Positions 1 through 6,022 of a DNA stretch of 8,209 nucleotides are shown piece after piece. Each line of letters opens with the position of its first letter. The stretch's first letter is position 1. Made by a program: the position numbers and the translations under genes. Under the pieces are notes generated by a model, which had not been told where the DNA came from, made no database searches, and saw only the letters and a program-made list of their open reading frames with translations. The stretch spans positions 1-8,209 of the forward strand of contig CAJXPH010000121.1 in the NCBI GenBank assembly GCA_913057765.1, given 5' to 3'. This DNA comes from an uncultured Campylobacteraceae bacterium (GTDB lineage Bacteria; Campylobacterota; Campylobacteria; Campylobacterales; Arcobacteraceae).

Positions 1-48
1 CGAGATCCTCTCTGGTCTCGTGGGCTCGGAGATGTGTATAAGAGACAG
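1..48 (+). other. Untrimmed Nextera i7 adapter (artefact)
   Basis: This is synthetic library sequence. Positions 30-48 are the 19-base Tn5 mosaic end AGATGTGTATAAGAGACAG. Before it (15-29) lies the rest of the Nextera read-2 adapter, beginning GTCTCGTGGGCTCGG. Positions 7-14, CCTCTCTG, match the adapter form of Nextera index N708 (CAGAGAGG), and 1-6 (CGAGAT) match the end of the P7 primer. Biological sequence starts at 49. The same sequence recurs inverted at the other end, so the contig was built from reads that ran through into adapter. Confidence 0.98.
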
Positions 49-58
49 ATATTAAATT

Positions 59-72
59 ATTAATATATTAAT
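59..72. repeat. 14-bp perfect palindrome upstream of promoter
   Basis: ATTAATATATTAAT is its own reverse complement and ends three bases before the proposed -35 box. It could be an operator or an UP-like AT element. It consists only of A and T in an AT-rich leader, so chance is a real alternative. Confidence 0.25.
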
Positions 73-75
73 CCA

Positions 76-104
76 TTGGTTTTTAATACATTTACATATA
101 TAAT
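76..104 (+). promoter_or_regulatory. Probable sigma70 promoter for the mnmD-like gene
   Basis: A perfect -10 hexamer TATAAT (99-104) lies 17 bases downstream of TTGGTT (76-81), a weak -35 matching the TTG core. Transcription would start near 111, leaving a leader of about 54 bases before the TTG start at 165. The region is so AT-rich that chance -10 boxes are common, but the ideal spacing and position favour this one. It would drive both the methyltransferase gene and the overlapping amidohydrolase gene. Nothing else is recognisable in 49-164. Confidence 0.45.
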
Positions 105-164
105 ATCAATAAAATACTAAAAATAACTGAAAATTTTTAATTAAAATAAGGATAATAATTTATA

Positions 165-905
165 TTGGACGAGTTAATCATAACAGAAGATGGTTCAAAT
201 ACACTTTTTTCAAAAAAATATAATCAACCATTCCATGACTTAAAAACTGGTGCGATAAAAGAGTCTCTTACAAAGCATGTGATTCCAGCATTTGATTTTC
301 ATAAAGAAAAAAAACATCTTAGAATACTTGATATTTGTTTTGGTATTGGATACAACACATTAAGTACAATATTTTATATTTTAAAAAATAATTTAAATAT
401 AAGCATTGAAATTTTTTCTCCTGAGTTTGATTTAAAGCTAATAAAATCCCTTGAAGAGTTTAAATATCCAAATGAGTTTAATGAGATATTACCGATAATA
501 AAGGCTCTATCAAAGGATTTAAAATATAAAGATGATACAATTAGTATAACAATTTGTATAAGTGATGCAAGAGAATATATTAAAACATTAAAAAACATTG
601 ATATAGTTTACCAAGATGCATTTAGCTCAGAAGTGAATAAAGAGTTATGGACAGTTGAATACTTTCGCGATATTTTTAAGATATGTAATGAGAATGCAAT
701 TCTTACTACCTATGCTGTCTCTACAAATATACGATTATCTTTATATGAATCAGGTTTTGAAATATATCAAATTAAACCTGTCAAGAAAAAACAGACAATT
801 GCATTTAAAACAAAACAAAATATTGATGCAAAATATATAGATATGGAATTAAAAAAACAAAGAAATAAAGAGGCAAAAGCAATATATGACACAATCAATT
901 ACTAA
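165..905 (+). CDS. mnmD: MnmD-type tRNA (5-methylaminomethyl uridine) methyltransferase, stand-alone
   Basis: Predicted SAM-dependent methyltransferase of the MnmC N-terminal (DUF752/Methyltransf_30) family. That family performs the last methylation of the 5-methylaminomethyl group on wobble uridine 34 of some tRNAs. The start of the protein, TEDGSNTLFS (residues 7-16) followed by N20-QPFH and GAIKES, matches the family's DGS-TLYS...HS...GA..ES signature. DICFGIGYN (56-64) is the SAM-binding glycine loop. D134-AR and D151-AFSSEVNKELWT (151-163) match the DAF-P--NPELWT motif, whose Asp is catalytic in MnmC. Here Ser replaces the usual Pro. At 246 residues it is the methyltransferase alone, without the FAD oxidase half of fused MnmC. 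The start is TTG, with AAGGA at 148-152; residues just after it are already family signature and no ATG fits better. It overlaps the next gene by 20 bp. An A8 run (307-314) lies in the coding region. Confidence 0.82.
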   Translation: MDELIITEDGSNTLFSKKYNQPFHDLKTGAIKESLTKHVIPAFDFHKEKKHLRILDICFGIGYNTLSTIFYILKNNLNISIEIFSPEFDLKLIKSLEEFKYPNEFNEILPIIKALSKDLKYKDDTISITICISDAREYIKTLKNIDIVYQDAFSSEVNKELWTVEYFRDIFKICNENAILTTYAVSTNIRLSLYESGFEIYQIKPVKKKQTIAFKTKQNIDAKYIDMELKKQRNKEAKAIYDTINY

Positions 906-1704
906 CCACTATATTGAGTATTATGATGGGAATCTTCCAATTATACTTTCTGCTCCACATGGTGGAGATGAAAAACCATTAGATATAGATACAAGAACAA
1001 GTGGAGTATTCGATAAAGATGATTTTACTTTAGAACTAACAAAAGATATTGTAGAAGAATTTCATAGAAGAACAAACTCCACACCATATGCAGTAATTGC
1101 AACAATTTCTAGAGAAAAAGTTGATATAAATAGAGAAGTCAATGAAGCTTATGAAGATCATAGAGCTAGTATTCCCTATAATCAGTTTCACTATTTGATT
1201 AAAAGCTCAAAAAAATCTATAGAAAAGAAATTTGGAAAAGGGCTTTACATAGATATTCATGGACAATCTCATCCCAAAGGATATTTAGAATTTGGTTATC
1301 TTTTAGATAATGAGATATTAAGACTTCATGAAACTGAACTTAGAGAAAATCAAATTAAATCTAGTATTAAAACACTTAGTCACTTTTCACAAGAGAGTTT
1401 TATAGACCAGTTACGTGGTCCACATTCACTAGGAAGTTTAATGAGTAATCATGGGTTTGATTCAATTCCTTCTGTTAAACTTCCATATGCAAGTGATGGT
1501 AACTATTTTGAAGGTGCCTATGATACTATCAGATACGGTTCTTTAAACGGAGGGAATATAAGTGGTATTCAAATTGAATTCCCATATCTAGGATGTCGAG
1601 ATACAAAAGAAAATAGGAAGAAATGTGCAGAAGCTTTTGTAGATTCTATTCTAAATTTTATGGAGATACATTTTCAATTTAATTTAAAAGAGCTTACTCT
1701 TTAA
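886..1704 (+). CDS. N-formylglutamate amidohydrolase family protein
   Basis: Predicted metal-dependent amidase of the N-formylglutamate amidohydrolase (FGase, HutG-like) family, 272 residues, cytosolic because no signal peptide or membrane segment is seen. Recognisable motifs are SAPHGG (22-27), INREV (81-85), DIHGQSH (123-129) and an acidic GIQIEFP (227-233). In this family such His and Asp/Glu residues are thought to hold a zinc ion and assist amide hydrolysis. Classical members cut N-formyl-L-glutamate in histidine degradation, but no hut genes are nearby, so the true substrate is unknown. A strong AAAGAGG (867-873) inside the end of the preceding gene supports the ATG at 886 and suggests translational coupling with the methyltransferase. 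The stop overlaps the convergent hemerythrin gene by 11 bp. Confidence 0.75.
   Translation: MTQSITNHYIEYYDGNLPIILSAPHGGDEKPLDIDTRTSGVFDKDDFTLELTKDIVEEFHRRTNSTPYAVIATISREKVDINREVNEAYEDHRASIPYNQFHYLIKSSKKSIEKKFGKGLYIDIHGQSHPKGYLEFGYLLDNEILRLHETELRENQIKSSIKTLSHFSQESFIDQLRGPHSLGSLMSNHGFDSIPSVKLPYASDGNYFEGAYDTIRYGSLNGGNISGIQIEFPYLGCRDTKENRKKCAEAFVDSILNFMEIHFQFNLKELTL
1684..1704. terminator. Hairpin at convergent overlap, possible bidirectional terminator
   Basis: AAAGAG (1687-1692), loop CTTA, CTCTTT (1697-1702), extended by TT/AA with one bulged A. It spans the overlap of the two convergent stop codons. The stem is short and AT-rich. The plus-strand side is followed by the T-rich GAAATTTTATG, which is not a clean U-run. 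Confidence 0.35.
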
Positions 1705-2509
1705 GAAATTTTATGATTTTTCTATCTTCATATAAGATATGGTTAATCAACCAAATATCCATGTACTCTATTAATTTTTTTTCAAATTCAATGATATTTA
1801 AAGTAGATAATTGCTTTATGAAGTCGTTCATTTGATGGATTATAGATTCATGAATAATTTTGTGTTCTGATAATTGAGGATATCCTATTTCTTCCATATA
1901 ACGTTCTTCATCTTTAAAGTGTACTTTCATATAATCATATAATTCACTTATAGTAATCTTTATATGCGATTTTATATCTGTATTATTATAATTCAAAGCA
2001 TTTTCTGCAATATCAAAAAGTTGTTGGTGCTCATCATCTAAAAGTTTATTGTTAATCTTATATTCCATTTTCCATTTAAAGTTGTTTTTTAATTCATCTC
2101 TAGTTCTAATAGCATGATGTACTTTTTTATCTTCAATTAAAATATGTTGTAAAATATTTTTATTAACCAAAGTATTTAATTGGTGCACACTTTCTTCAAT
2201 AGGTTTAGAATTGATATTTTTAATTACAATATTTAATTCAGTAATTACTTTTCTGTGTAGTTTCTTATGTTCCTCTAAATTCTTAAAATCTATAGACCTC
2301 ATAAAATCTTCTTCATTTTTAAAATGAAATTTTGTATATAAAACTAGTTCTTTTACTATTTTTATAATCATTTTTGAATCATTTGAGTATTTATAAATTT
2401 CTGAAGCAATATCGAAAAGACGTTTATGCTCACTATCAATCTTTTCATGTCCTATAGAATAAGCATCATGCCAAGATGTCACATTACAAGCAACTAACTT
2501 TGAATTCAT
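1694..2509 (-). CDS. Tandem two-domain bacteriohemerythrin
   Basis: Predicted non-haem di-iron oxygen-binding protein, 271 residues, with two complete hemerythrin domains. Domain 1 (about 10-137) has candidate ligands H28, H62 with E66 (HxxxE), H81 with H85 (HxxxH), and H122 with D127 (HxxxxD). Domain 2 (about 144-270) repeats the pattern with H161, H197/E201, H216/H220 and H257/D262. Each copy also has the W-x...IDxEH-type entry helix (W13; W146). Seven ligands per domain are present, so both should bind an Fe pair and O2. No signal peptide or fused signalling domain is seen, so it is likely a soluble cytosolic protein for O2 storage, delivery or sensing. AAAGG (2516-2520 on the complement) lies about 6 bases before the ATG. 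It follows the GGT-like gene by 39 bp in the same direction and overlaps the upstream-strand amidohydrolase gene by 11 bp at its 3' end. Confidence 0.9.
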   Translation of the reverse strand: MNSKLVACNVTSWHDAYSIGHEKIDSEHKRLFDIASEIYKYSNDSKMIIKIVKELVLYTKFHFKNEEDFMRSIDFKNLEEHKKLHRKVITELNIVIKNINSKPIEESVHQLNTLVNKNILQHILIEDKKVHHAIRTRDELKNNFKWKMEYKINNKLLDDEHQQLFDIAENALNYNNTDIKSHIKITISELYDYMKVHFKDEERYMEEIGYPQLSEHKIIHESIIHQMNDFIKQLSTLNIIEFEKKLIEYMDIWLINHILYEDRKIIKFLKE

Positions 2510-2532
2510 TATAAACCTTTCAAATAAATAGG

Positions 2533-2551
2533 TGATGATAAAATATCATCA
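2533..2551 (-). terminator. Intergenic hairpin at the end of the GGT-like gene
   Basis: TGATGATA (2533-2540), a three-base loop, and TATCATCA (2544-2551) form a perfect 8-bp stem that includes the GGT-like gene's TGA stop. On the minus strand it is followed by ACCTATTTATTTG, T-rich but not a continuous U-run. It may be a weak terminator or processing site separating the gamma-glutamyl operon from the hemerythrin gene. Confidence 0.4.
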
Positions 2552-4081
2552 ATCTACTTTTATAACAGCAGCGCCACGTCGTGAATCGCAACCACCTTCT
2601 AAATTACCATTTACTGCTTGTACTCCACCAAAGAATACATTTAAATCATCGAAGTATTGTAGCTTATAATGTTTTTCAAGTTCATTTCTTATAACTTCAT
2701 CACAATTTGGTTCCATACATACGGAACCTTTCTCAAAATGGGTTCGTGGAGAATTGATACTATCATGTAAGTTCATTCCATAATCAAGATTATTTATCAT
2801 TGTTTGAGTAATTGCTGAACGTATTCTATTGCTTCCAGCACTTCCTAATATTAGTTCAGGATGTCCATCTTTCAAGACTGCTGTTGGTGCCATCATTGAT
2901 GGTAACCTAATTCCTTCAGGCCAAGAAAACCATCCATGTGGATTCAAGTCTTCTTCTCCCATCATATTATTTAACATAATTCCAGAACTTGGTACTACAT
3001 GTCCACAACCTTCTCCATTGGTTGTTGTAACAGATACAGCATTACCTTCCTCATCTATTACTGAAAGATGAGTTGTATTTCCCCAAAGATTAAGTCTACT
3101 ATGCATTGTTGTACAATAGTTTTTAATAAGTCTATCATTTGATAAAATTTCTTTTAATTTTGGATCATGTAAAAATTCATCTACATGTTCTTTTCTAAAA
3201 TCACTTGTAGTTTTAAAAGCTTCAATCAATCCTTTTACATATTCATAAGATCTAAAATCTTTTAAATCATAATTCTCTAATAATTTCATAGTAAAAGCAA
3301 TTAAAATCCCTCCTCCACTTGGAGGTGGATTTGTTACAATTTCATAACCTTTATAATTAAAATCAATTGGTTCACGTTTCATACACTTGTAATTTTTTAA
3401 ATCTTCTTTTAAAATTAATCCATCATGTTCTTTTGTAATTTTTTCAATTTCATCCGCAACTTGACCTTCATAAAAAAGTCTACTTCCTTCTTTTGCAAAA
3501 GCCTCTAAAAAATCTGCATAATTAGGATTTTTAAAAAGATGCGTTTCATCAATTAATTTATTTTCATCTTCATCATCTGGCATTCCATATACATTCATAC
3601 TACTTCTAGTTGATGTAAAAATTGGTTCAAGAAGTTTTACAAAACTAGCTTGCATTGAAGAGAGATATACACCTTCTCTTGCATATTTAACCGCAGGTTC
3701 AATAATTTTACTCATTGGTAAAGTACATTTATCTTTATATACTTGAGATATTCCTTCAACTAATCCAGGAATAGCAATAGATCCTGCTCCAATATGAAAC
3801 TCTTGAACAGCTGCCCCAAAATCTACATATATAGGATAAAACTCTGGCTCATTAATTCTTTTTTTAGGTACTTCAACAAAAAAATCATATAACTCTGGCT
3901 TTTTACCTTTTTCAAGACCAAGAAGAAAACCTCCCCCTCCTAGACTTGTAAAAAGAGGTTCACAAATTGGTGCTGCTAACATAACGGCTATTGCAGCATC
4001 ATATGCATTCCCTCCCTCTTTTAAAATATCAGCTCCTGCTTGTGCTGAGTTTGTATCACCAGCGGCAACTACACCTTTCAT
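2549..4081 (-). CDS. Gamma-glutamyltranspeptidase-like Ntn hydrolase without signal peptide
   Basis: Member of the gamma-glutamyltransferase family, Ntn hydrolases that cleave themselves and then hydrolyse or transfer gamma-glutamyl groups. The 510-residue protein has the family opening (residues 1-54, with DILKEGGNAYDAAIAV and SLGGGGF). It also has the autocleavage site NTTHLSVID, with T336 as predicted nucleophile, giving subunits of about 335 and 175 residues. Differences from E. coli GGT are marked. The substrate-binding Arg of the LDFREMAP motif aligns with F68 in YDFFVEVP. The Gln430/Asp433 positions read M373 and E376. The oxyanion GG pair reads GS (416-417). There is no signal peptide, so it should act in the cytosol, unlike classical periplasmic GGT. 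The FGAAVQEFHIGAGS stretch (88-101) looks typical of a divergent subfamily. It is the second gene of an operon with the YbdK-like ligase (ATGA overlap), which suggests a linked substrate. Family assignment is firm; the substrate is not. Confidence 0.85.
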   Translation of the reverse strand: MKGVVAAGDTNSAQAGADILKEGGNAYDAAIAVMLAAPICEPLFTSLGGGGFLLGLEKGKKPELYDFFVEVPKKRINEPEFYPIYVDFGAAVQEFHIGAGSIAIPGLVEGISQVYKDKCTLPMSKIIEPAVKYAREGVYLSSMQASFVKLLEPIFTSTRSSMNVYGMPDDEDENKLIDETHLFKNPNYADFLEAFAKEGSRLFYEGQVADEIEKITKEHDGLILKEDLKNYKCMKREPIDFNYKGYEIVTNPPPSGGGILIAFTMKLLENYDLKDFRSYEYVKGLIEAFKTTSDFRKEHVDEFLHDPKLKEILSNDRLIKNYCTTMHSRLNLWGNTTHLSVIDEEGNAVSVTTTNGEGCGHVVPSSGIMLNNMMGEEDLNPHGWFSWPEGIRLPSMMAPTAVLKDGHPELILGSAGSNRIRSAITQTMINNLDYGMNLHDSINSPRTHFEKGSVCMEPNCDEVIRNELEKHYKLQYFDDLNVFFGGVQAVNGNLEGGCDSRRGAAVIKVD

Positions 4082-5154
4082 TTAAATACTCCTAATCTTT
4101 CTACATCTTTTAAATCTTCTGTTTTATTATATACTTCAATCATCTGTTCTGAAACACTCTTTTCTGATACTATTTTTTTTGCTTTTTCACACATTTCTTT
4201 ATTTAATAATGAATTTTTATAAGCTTTGTCAATCAATACATTTAAAGATTCTCGTATTGATATGGGTCCGGTGCCTGTTATCATTGAACCACTCATAGAA
4301 TATCTCGTAGCACTCCACATGTTTTGTTTTAAAACCTGCATTGGCATTCTTGTAGGTTCTTCATTTTGTGATAATTGACATATTGCTTTAAACAATGCAA
4401 CAATTACTTCTAATCTATCTAAATCATGAACTGCATCACAAGCTCTAAGCTCTAAGGTTCTAAAATGAGGTTGAATTCTCACATCCCACCAAACATCTTT
4501 TGTACTCTTAATTACTTTATTCTCATGTAATAAGTCATATACTGATTTCATCTGTTCATAATCATCAAAATAATCAGGAATTGATGCTTTTGGTAACCGG
4601 TCAAATATTTTAGTTCTATAAGAATGGATACCTGAATTTGTATTATTAAAAAAAACAGATGATGCACTTAGTGCTACAAATAAGGGTAAGTAATATATTG
4701 AATAATTATAAGCTTTTAAAGCTTTATCAAAATCTTCAAATCCTATATGAACATGTGTACCACATATTGAAAAATCATCTAATAATATTTGATGTTCAGC
4801 ATAGAGTTCTTCATATCTTTCACAAGAATTTACTTTAATATTAGTACTCTTTTGTGCGTAAGTACCACTAGTTTGTAAACATATATTTTTCTTAGATGCA
4901 AGATTATTTATATCTAAGATAATCTCTTTTAAATATGAAATCAAGTCTTTTTCATAGTTAAAAACTGGAGTATTTATCTCTATCATAGAACCTAGAAATT
5001 CAGAAGCTAAATTCTTTTTATATTTATCATCAATATTTGAGTAAATATAATCATATTCATTCTGAAGTGATAATTTATCTTTATCTAGTAATCTTAATTC
5101 TAATTCAACACCAATTGTAAAATGGTTACCATCATCGAATTTTTCAAATTTCAT
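4078..5154 (-). CDS. YbdK/GCS2-family carboxylate-amine ligase (glutamate-cysteine ligase-like)
   Basis: Predicted ATP-dependent amide-bond-forming enzyme of the glutamate-cysteine ligase type 2 family (COG2170, glutamine-synthetase-like fold), 358 residues, close to the family's usual length, cytosolic. Motifs in order: FTIGVELELRLLD (12-24), with E17 and E19 as likely metal ligands; SEFLGSMIEINTPV (51-64); CGTHVHIG (131-138); WWDVRIQPHFRTLELRACD (222-240), a family hallmark; and N278-MWSATRY (278-285). Members join the carboxylate of glutamate or another acid to an amine. E. coli YbdK has weak glutamate-cysteine ligase activity and its natural product is uncertain. It leads a two-gene operon, overlapping the GGT-like gene by four bases (ATGA). 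The pairing of a gamma-glutamyl ligase with a GGT-like hydrolase suggests one pathway. The RBS before the ATG is weak (GGA about six bases upstream). Confidence 0.85.
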   Translation of the reverse strand: MKFEKFDDGNHFTIGVELELRLLDKDKLSLQNEYDYIYSNIDDKYKKNLASEFLGSMIEINTPVFNYEKDLISYLKEIILDINNLASKKNICLQTSGTYAQKSTNIKVNSCERYEELYAEHQILLDDFSICGTHVHIGFEDFDKALKAYNYSIYYLPLFVALSASSVFFNNTNSGIHSYRTKIFDRLPKASIPDYFDDYEQMKSVYDLLHENKVIKSTKDVWWDVRIQPHFRTLELRACDAVHDLDRLEVIVALFKAICQLSQNEEPTRMPMQVLKQNMWSATRYSMSGSMITGTGPISIRESLNVLIDKAYKNSLLNKEMCEKAKKIVSEKSVSEQMIEVYNKTEDLKDVERLGVFK

Positions 5155-5224
5155 GTTAATCCAATTTTTATGCTAATGTTATTTATTGTACTATTTTATA
5201 ACTTATATTTTTTAAGAGGTTATT
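5155..5224. promoter_or_regulatory. Divergent promoter region between ligase operon and Kunitz gene
   Basis: Seventy bases separate two divergent start codons, so promoters for both must lie here or just inside the genes. For the minus-strand operon the best -10 is TACAAT (complement of 5185-5190). For the plus-strand Kunitz gene it is TATAAC (5197-5202). Neither has a good -35, as is common in Campylobacterota. AAGAGG (5214-5219), five bases before the ATG at 5225, is a strong RBS. The two candidate -10 boxes are only about 6 bases apart, so the two polymerases might compete. Confidence 0.35.
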
Positions 5225-5464
5225 ATGTATTTTAAGATTATCATTTTACTGTTACCATTACTTATATTTACTGCTTGTTCAAATAAAGCTAAACTTCCTG
5301 AAAAATGTTACGAAAAAGGTATTACTGGAAAATGTAGGGCATATTTTATTAAATATGAATATAGTCAAGAAAAAGGAAAATGTCAGAAGTTCGTATATGG
5401 TGGTTGTGGAGGGAATATTCCATTTAACACTCTAGCTAAATGTGAAGAAAGTTGTGAAGAGTAA
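5225..5464 (+). CDS. Predicted lipoprotein with one Kunitz/BPTI protease-inhibitor domain
   Basis: A 79-residue protein. Residues 1-17 are a hydrophobic signal ending FTAC, a near-standard lipobox, so C18 should be lipidated, with Ser at +2. After a nine-residue linker comes one Kunitz domain (28-77). Cysteines 28, 37, 53, 61, 73 and 77 follow the BPTI spacing (9, 16, 8, 12, 4; BPTI has 13 for the fourth), so three disulfides are expected. G35, R38-A39, Y44, F56, Y58 and G59-G60 match BPTI G12, K15-A16, Y21, F33, Y35 and G36-G37. R38 sits at P1, predicting inhibition of trypsin-like serine proteases. One residue is lost between cysteines 4 and 5, so the exact Kunitz PROSITE pattern fails. Disulfides and lipidation imply an envelope location. 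Kunitz domains are mostly animal proteins and uncommon in bacteria. Base composition looks like its neighbours. Inhibition is inferred; the target is unknown. Confidence 0.88.
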   Translation: MYFKIIILLLPLLIFTACSNKAKLPEKCYEKGITGKCRAYFIKYEYSQEKGKCQKFVYGGCGGNIPFNTLAKCEESCEE

Positions 5465-5479
5465 CTTACTCTTCAACAA
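5452..5479. terminator. Palindromic bidirectional terminator candidate containing both stop codons
   Basis: TGAAGAGTAA (5455-5464), a single C, then TTACTCTTCA (5466-5475): a perfect 10-bp inverted repeat, extended by TTG/CAA with a one-base bulge. The stop codons of both convergent genes lie in its arms, one base apart, and both proteins end Glu-Glu because of the symmetry. No U-run follows on either strand, so termination would be imperfect. Confidence 0.5.
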
Positions 5480-5963
5480 GATTATCTAAAATAAATCTTT
5501 CTAAATCTTTTTTTGAAACCTCTTCTTTTATTGCTCTTTGATATATTTCTTCTACTTTATATCTATAATCTTCATAAGAGAAATATGGAAATCTTAACTT
5601 CCAAGACTTTTTAATTTGTCTTAATGTAATTTCATCTCTAAGTCTTGCTATAAAAAAGTTAAAGCCCATAAAAATTGCTGCTGTTATACCCATAGCTCCA
5701 ATAATAGAGATATGTGAATCAATACCAGCAAGTGGTTTATGTGTTATTGCAGATATAGGAAGAACTATACCAATAACAATAAGAACATATACTAAATAAG
5801 CACGTGTTAATTTTAATCTAAATCCCAACTTTGAGGGATCCACATGCATACCTTCATTATATTGTCTATTTGCATCTAATAAATCTTTTAATAACAACGG
5901 TTGTTTTGATAAAGTATAAACGTAATCTAAAATTTTTTCTTTATAAGTTTTTTCTTGAGGCAT
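5466..5963 (-). CDS. Hypothetical membrane protein with two transmembrane segments
   Basis: Not recognised as a known family. The 165-residue protein has a charged N-terminal part (1-54) and two hydrophobic segments at about 55-75 and 84-106, separated by a short polar loop (THKPLAGIDSH). A charged, mostly helical C-terminal part (107-165) follows, containing RLRDEITLRQIKKSWKLRFP and an acidic end. Positive charges flank both segments on the N- and C-terminal sides (KLTR; RLRD...KK), so both tails are probably cytoplasmic with a short periplasmic loop. No signal peptide, catalytic motif or cysteine pair is seen. It starts 60 bases after the histidine kinase stop in the same direction and could be co-transcribed with it. 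A GGGA about ten bases before the ATG may be the RBS. It converges on the Kunitz gene, with a single base between stops. Confidence 0.75.
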   Translation of the reverse strand: MPQEKTYKEKILDYVYTLSKQPLLLKDLLDANRQYNEGMHVDPSKLGFRLKLTRAYLVYVLIVIGIVLPISAITHKPLAGIDSHISIIGAMGITAAIFMGFNFFIARLRDEITLRQIKKSWKLRFPYFSYEDYRYKVEEIYQRAIKEEVSKKDLERFILDNLVEE

Positions 5964-6022
5964 TTTATATATTTCCCATAATTTAATTATGAATATTTTA
6001 TCTAAATTAAGATAATAATGTG
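5964..6022 (-). promoter_or_regulatory. Short intergenic region with possible promoter and weak hairpins
   Basis: These 59 bases lie between the kinase stop and the next minus-strand start. They hold a 15-base palindrome, CATAATTTAATTATG (5977-5991), and a 6-bp hairpin, TTATCT/AGATAA, around 6003. A TAAAAT box (complement of 5995-6000) could be a -10. All are AT-only or nearly so and individually weak. Confidence 0.2.

Noticed and set aside
307..314. A8 tract in the methyltransferase gene as a phase-variation site (similar 8-base A/T runs near 1776, 4173 and 4648)
   Set aside because: Runs of eight A or T are expected in such AT-rich DNA, encode ordinary Lys or Phe/Asn stretches, and no G/C tract typical of Campylobacterota phase variation is present.
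374..598. Minus-strand reading frame of 74 codons inside the methyltransferase gene
   Set aside because: It lies opposite a clear family match, with no RBS or recognisable product; a shadow of the real gene.
655..840. Plus-strand reading frame of 61 codons in another frame of the methyltransferase gene
   Set aside because: It lies inside the conserved gene and has no protein-like features; a shadow.
2829..3071. Plus-strand reading frame of 80 codons opposite the GGT-like gene
   Set aside because: It covers the conserved catalytic small-subunit region of the GGT-like gene and resembles nothing known; a shadow.
3840..3905. Short direct repeat AACTCTGGCT in two places
   Set aside because: Ten bases only, both inside coding sequence for similar Pro-Glu/Ser residues of the GGT-like protein; chance.
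5225..5464. Kunitz gene as eukaryotic contamination
   Set aside because: It lies between bacterial genes on one contig, with a bacterial RBS, lipoprotein signal, no intron, and its stop embedded in a palindrome shared with the bacterial neighbour.
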